Of a DNA stretch of 64,000 nt, positions 61,373-64,000 are shown one piece after another; the first letter of the stretch is position 1; every line of letters begins with the position of its first letter. Position numbers and translations under genes: made by a program. Source of the DNA: Phorcus lineatus (lineage: Eukaryota > Mollusca > Gastropoda > Trochida > Trochidae); NCBI GenBank assembly GCA_921293015.1, contig OV121091.1, forward strand, positions 23,730,839 to 23,794,838, in the 5' to 3' direction. The notes below the pieces were generated by a model. That model did no database searches and was not told the DNA's origin. It saw only the letters and a program-made list of their open reading frames with translations.

Positions 61373-62128
61373 TCAAGTGGTGGAGTTGTAATACTTTGCG
61401 AATGTTTTTGATGAAGACCATCCTGCCTTGGATAGGATACAGTCTATTGGTACCTGAATGCTGGCTGTCGAAGCTGCGCGAGTGGTGTGAGCTCCATATT
61501 TGATATGTCCACACCTGCGGATTTCAGGCCTTCTCTGACCCATCTGCTGATATTGTCTCTGGAAACTGGCTTGTGAGGCTTTATGCATGAGAGGAACAAC
61601 TTGCCTTCATTACCTCTGAATTTGTCTGTTCTGGCAATGAATTCATTTAACATAGATATAGGGCATAGTCTTCTGTCGGGAACGTATGCCTTCATTGTAA
61701 CGTTCCTCTCACTAGCTACTGTTTTAATTCTGTCCTGTTTCCGGTGTTGAGAGAGTAAGAAGGTCACTTTAGAGCACTTGTTCGAAATAATGATGTCCTC
61801 TAAATTTAGCATACACAGAGTTTGTCCTCTCTGGGCTGTTGTTAAAAGAACTAATAAACAAAAATTGATTGCTTAGTTTTGACAGTGGTATTTTTGTTAC
61901 CGGTGACAACCGTTTTAGATAAGCAAGGACAATACCTATGCCCCATGTCTCTGAATACCTAGGCCTGGCTGGCCGGGATTCAAAGGCTCCTTTCAGGAAT
62001 CTTCTATTCAAAGGGTCTGAACCAATTGGTGGCATGTGTTGGCTGAACACTGAAATGGCGCTCCTGGCCGTGTTTAGTGCACTATAACCGAGTCCTTCGG
62101 AAAAAAATGAAAACCAAAAATCTAGCAC
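61373..62128 (-). pseudogene. DIRS tyrosine recombinase, frameshifted
   Basis: It would cut and join element DNA during circular-intermediate integration. Three overlapping minus-strand frames together cover the protein. The first (62128-61769) is the N-terminal SAM-like domain with GYSALNTARSAIS. The second (about 61850-61500) holds the first catalytic Arg in AQRGQTL (Arg codon 61830-61828). The third (about 61510-61373) holds AHTTR (His 61490-61488, Arg 61481-61479) and AGWSSSKTFAKYY with the Tyr nucleophile at 61393-61388. The motif residues that can be identified are kept, but in three frames, with shifts near 61.84 kb and 61.50 kb. The gene is dead but only recently so. The C-terminus ends close behind the Tyr, as usual for the family. 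Confidence 0.82.
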
Positions 62129-62133
62129 TGTTG

Positions 62134-62975
62134 CTACACTGGGATGAAGTGGATCAACTTGTCTTGTACTACAAAACTAGGACCATCTCCTCCAGTAAGA
62201 CGAGTGTTGCTTCCTAGTTTTGGGTCTCCAAGATTTAAGCATGACATCTGCAACTTCTGGAGAAATGTCTTGTTGTCCCCATATCTGCCTGACACAGGGA
62301 AAACCCCCAACCTGAGGTTTATCAGGGCCGGTCTGGCCTGCTCGTTCCACGGGAGATTCAACTTGTTCCTGGCACTCGGTATCAGCATGGGCCTGTCAAC
62401 AAGAAGACATAATAGATGCGAGAACCAAGGCTGTGTTGGCCAAATAGGGGCTATGATGACTCCTGATGCTCGATCATTACGTGCTTTTTGGATGCATTTT
62501 GATAAGAGTGCAAAGGGGGAAAGCAGTAGAACTGTTCCTTACTCCAGTTGACAGTGAAAGCATCTAAGTGACAGGCCATAGGATCTGCCTGCCACGAAAT
62601 AAATCTGGGTAGCTGATGATTTAATCTAGACGCAAACAGATCAATAGTTGGCTTAGTTTAAAGTGACTTGACTATTTTATCGAAAATAGTAGGATTTAAC
62701 ATCCATTCTGTTCGATCATTGAACACAGGAGACAATATGGTCCATGGTCCGCTTTAGAATTATCTATACCCGGGATGCGAGATATTGTTAATTCTATTTG
62801 AATTTGTTTTGGTTCTGAAAATTGAAAGGGCTGTTGTATAAACTCAAGTTGCAAACCTTTTATATGCTCTAGAATAATTGGATCTGAAGTAATTGACACC
62901 CATGCTTCAATGTGATGTGACAGTTCACCAGCATTATTACAAATGTTTAAGATCTTATTAGGCCTACCATGGGTG
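62134..62975 (-). pseudogene. DIRS reverse transcriptase/RNase H remnant with internal deletion
   Basis: Minus-strand fragments in order: the RT N-terminus (HHIEAWVSITSDPIILEHIK, about 62950-62860), then directly an RNase H C-terminal motif (RIPGIDNSKADHG), DRTEWML, DLFASRLNHQLPRFISW and DAF..NW, then PIWPTQPWFSHLL and a closing segment ending at 62134. Everything between the RT N-terminus and the RNase H C-terminus is gone, including the catalytic Asp pair of the RT palm. The join is near 62775. Frameshifts lie around 62.73 kb and 62.52 kb, and stops are present. Motif order is known for DIRS RT-RH proteins. No separate methyltransferase domain is visible after the RNase H part. Confidence 0.78.
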
Positions 62976-62981
62976 CTGGGT

Positions 62982-64000
62982 CTACTGGTACGGAGTGGTT
63001 GTCCCTCTCTGTCTGCCTCTACCCCTCTCTTTCCTGTCCTGACCTCTTCTTGGTCCTAAAAAAGGCCTTCCTCTCTGGGGATAGAACTGTCCAGTAGAGC
63101 TGGTCTGTCCTCTTCCACGTCCGCGGAAGGTGTAAGGGGCATAACGACCTCTGCCTCTGTACCAGTTTGTTGTCTTTCCAATACGTTGAGCAGTTCCAAT
63201 TTCTCTAACGTTCTTCAAAACTCTGGAGTTGTAACAAATGTTGGTGAACAGAGACTTCTGTATTCTGGTCGGATGTCATTTCTCAAGGAATCTCTTCTCC
63301 TTTGTATAATAAGAAGATTCGTATTTCCAAGAATCTGAAGCGTGTCGCCATGCAGTTTTGTCAACAAATCGAACAGTTCCTCAGGAATGTCTTCCTTTCG
63401 TTAGACGATCATTTCAAGCGCTCGTGAGGAAGCAATTGCGCTTTTAATGATGCCTGTCTGGATAGCTGGCAGCTTCTTGTCACTATTTCTGGCGGCTCCA
63501 GAAATGTTATCCCAAATGATCTTATTCAGAGTTGGAACCTTTAGATCGGGACAGTTGTCCGGCGTCAAGTGCGATTTGATTTTCTCACCAAGTCCCATTT
63601 CGTAATCGGCCCTCTCGTTAGGTCCATACAAAATGAACAACTCTTTAATCACGTCTTCAAGACGGTTATCGATGGGTTCTCCCTTCTCTGCAATCAGTCC
63701 CGAGATTTCCCGTGAAAATGAGCCATGAAAGTTCCAACTTCATTGTTTTCAACGATAACTTCCGTCTCGTTGAAGTCTCGCGCCTACGCAACAGGCGGTA
63801 TCTGACCGCACGGTATTTCTTCATTGTCGTAATTGGGGCCATTGTCGTTATTGACTTCAAACTCGTTAGGCATGTCATGATTAGGTTGGGGATACTCTTA
63901 TTGTTCTTGCATTCGGTCAAAGCCCACTGACATTGTTTTATTCATGTCGCCAATTCCACCGATTACTTTACGTATTTCTGAGAGCAAAGCACTCATAACG
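62982..64000 (-). pseudogene. DIRS Gag-like protein, interrupted, continuing past the edge
   Basis: The minus strand carries an acidic N-terminal part (about 63940-63720, with in-frame stops), a central region beginning near 63652 (KELFILYGPNERADYEMG, KSHLTPDNCPDL, IIWDNISGAARNSDK) stopped at 63401-63403, and a basic C-terminal tail at 63218-62982 rich in RG (YRGRGRYAPYTFRGRGRG). The conserved NERADYE and PDNC patches and the RG tail match DIRS-type Gag proteins, where the tail presumably binds nucleic acid. There are at least two stops and two frameshifts. The real start lies at or beyond the window edge. Confidence 0.7.

Larger units (their letters stand above)
60561..64000 (-). mobile_element. 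DIRS-type (tyrosine-recombinase) retrotransposon, decayed, cut by the window edge
   Basis: On the minus strand the order is Gag-like with an RG-rich tail (right edge to 62982), RT/RNase H remnants (about 62975-62134), tyrosine recombinase (62128-61373), then a non-coding 3' region with inverted repeats (60870-60561). This gene order and the use of a tyrosine recombinase instead of an integrase are diagnostic of the DIRS order (DIRS/Ngaro groups). The RT core is deleted and all three genes carry stops or frameshifts, so it is non-functional. The 5' end lies beyond position 64000. The exact 3' boundary is inferred from the inverted repeat and may be off. A SINE-like repeat (61070-61368) sits inside. 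Confidence 0.8.

Noticed and set aside
1-64000. CRISPR array, rRNA, operons or bacterial features
   Set aside because: The tandem repeats have no spacer structure, no rRNA or tRNA consensus was seen, and the composition and splice/poly(A) signals are eukaryotic.

Overview
The window is AT-rich eukaryotic DNA, most likely from a lophotrochozoan and probably a mollusc. The evidence is the lack of any compact gene array, the density of short inverted-repeat transposons, splice-type and polyadenylation-type signals, and SINE-like repeats ending in GTGA-type runs next to a 'gtttaacg' motif, a tail known from molluscan genomes. No complete host gene can be called with confidence. Most of what can be supported is mobile DNA and its debris inside long non-coding stretches.

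Layout. 0.6-3.1 kb: a 2.4-kb TTAA-flanked element filled with degenerate ~190-bp tandem units and no transposase. 3.1-18.7 kb: mostly non-coding, with one minus-strand open frame (7.2-7.65 kb) that has a signal peptide, cysteines and a downstream AATAAA. 18.7-19.0 kb: the best host-gene evidence, a minus-strand signal-peptide exon with a GT donor, preceded by a CpG-bearing CCAAT/CRE region. Its other exons, if real, lie at lower coordinates, so much of 1-18.7 kb may be intron or flank. 21.5-22.5 kb: a repeat bounded by TAA runs and a hairpin. 23.5-29.0 kb: TTAA-flanked MITEs of three groups (A1, B1, C1, B2), around a 93-bp tandem repeat that is open on both strands.

29.4-31.2 kb: a SINE-like repeat and a 791-bp solo LTR with target duplication. 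31.2-46.8 kb: largely featureless, with MITEs at 36.5, 37.0 and 39.8 kb. 47.5-49.2 kb: long-inverted-repeat MITEs of family D and a SINE fragment. 50.4-52.7 kb: 3' fragments of LINEs in both orientations. 54.9-58.5 kb: a cluster of A and B MITEs. 59.5 kb: a foldback repeat. 60.6 kb to the right edge: a decayed DIRS-type (tyrosine-recombinase) retrotransposon on the minus strand, with Gag, RT/RNase H and recombinase remnants, a SINE inserted behind its recombinase, and an 81-bp inverted repeat at its 3' side.

No operon-like cooperation exists. The functional themes are the DIRS gene set (Gag, RT-RNase H, tyrosine recombinase), which normally work together in element replication, and the TTAA-flanked MITEs, whose uniform target suggests mobilisation by one or a few TTAA-specific (piggyBac-type) transposases encoded elsewhere.
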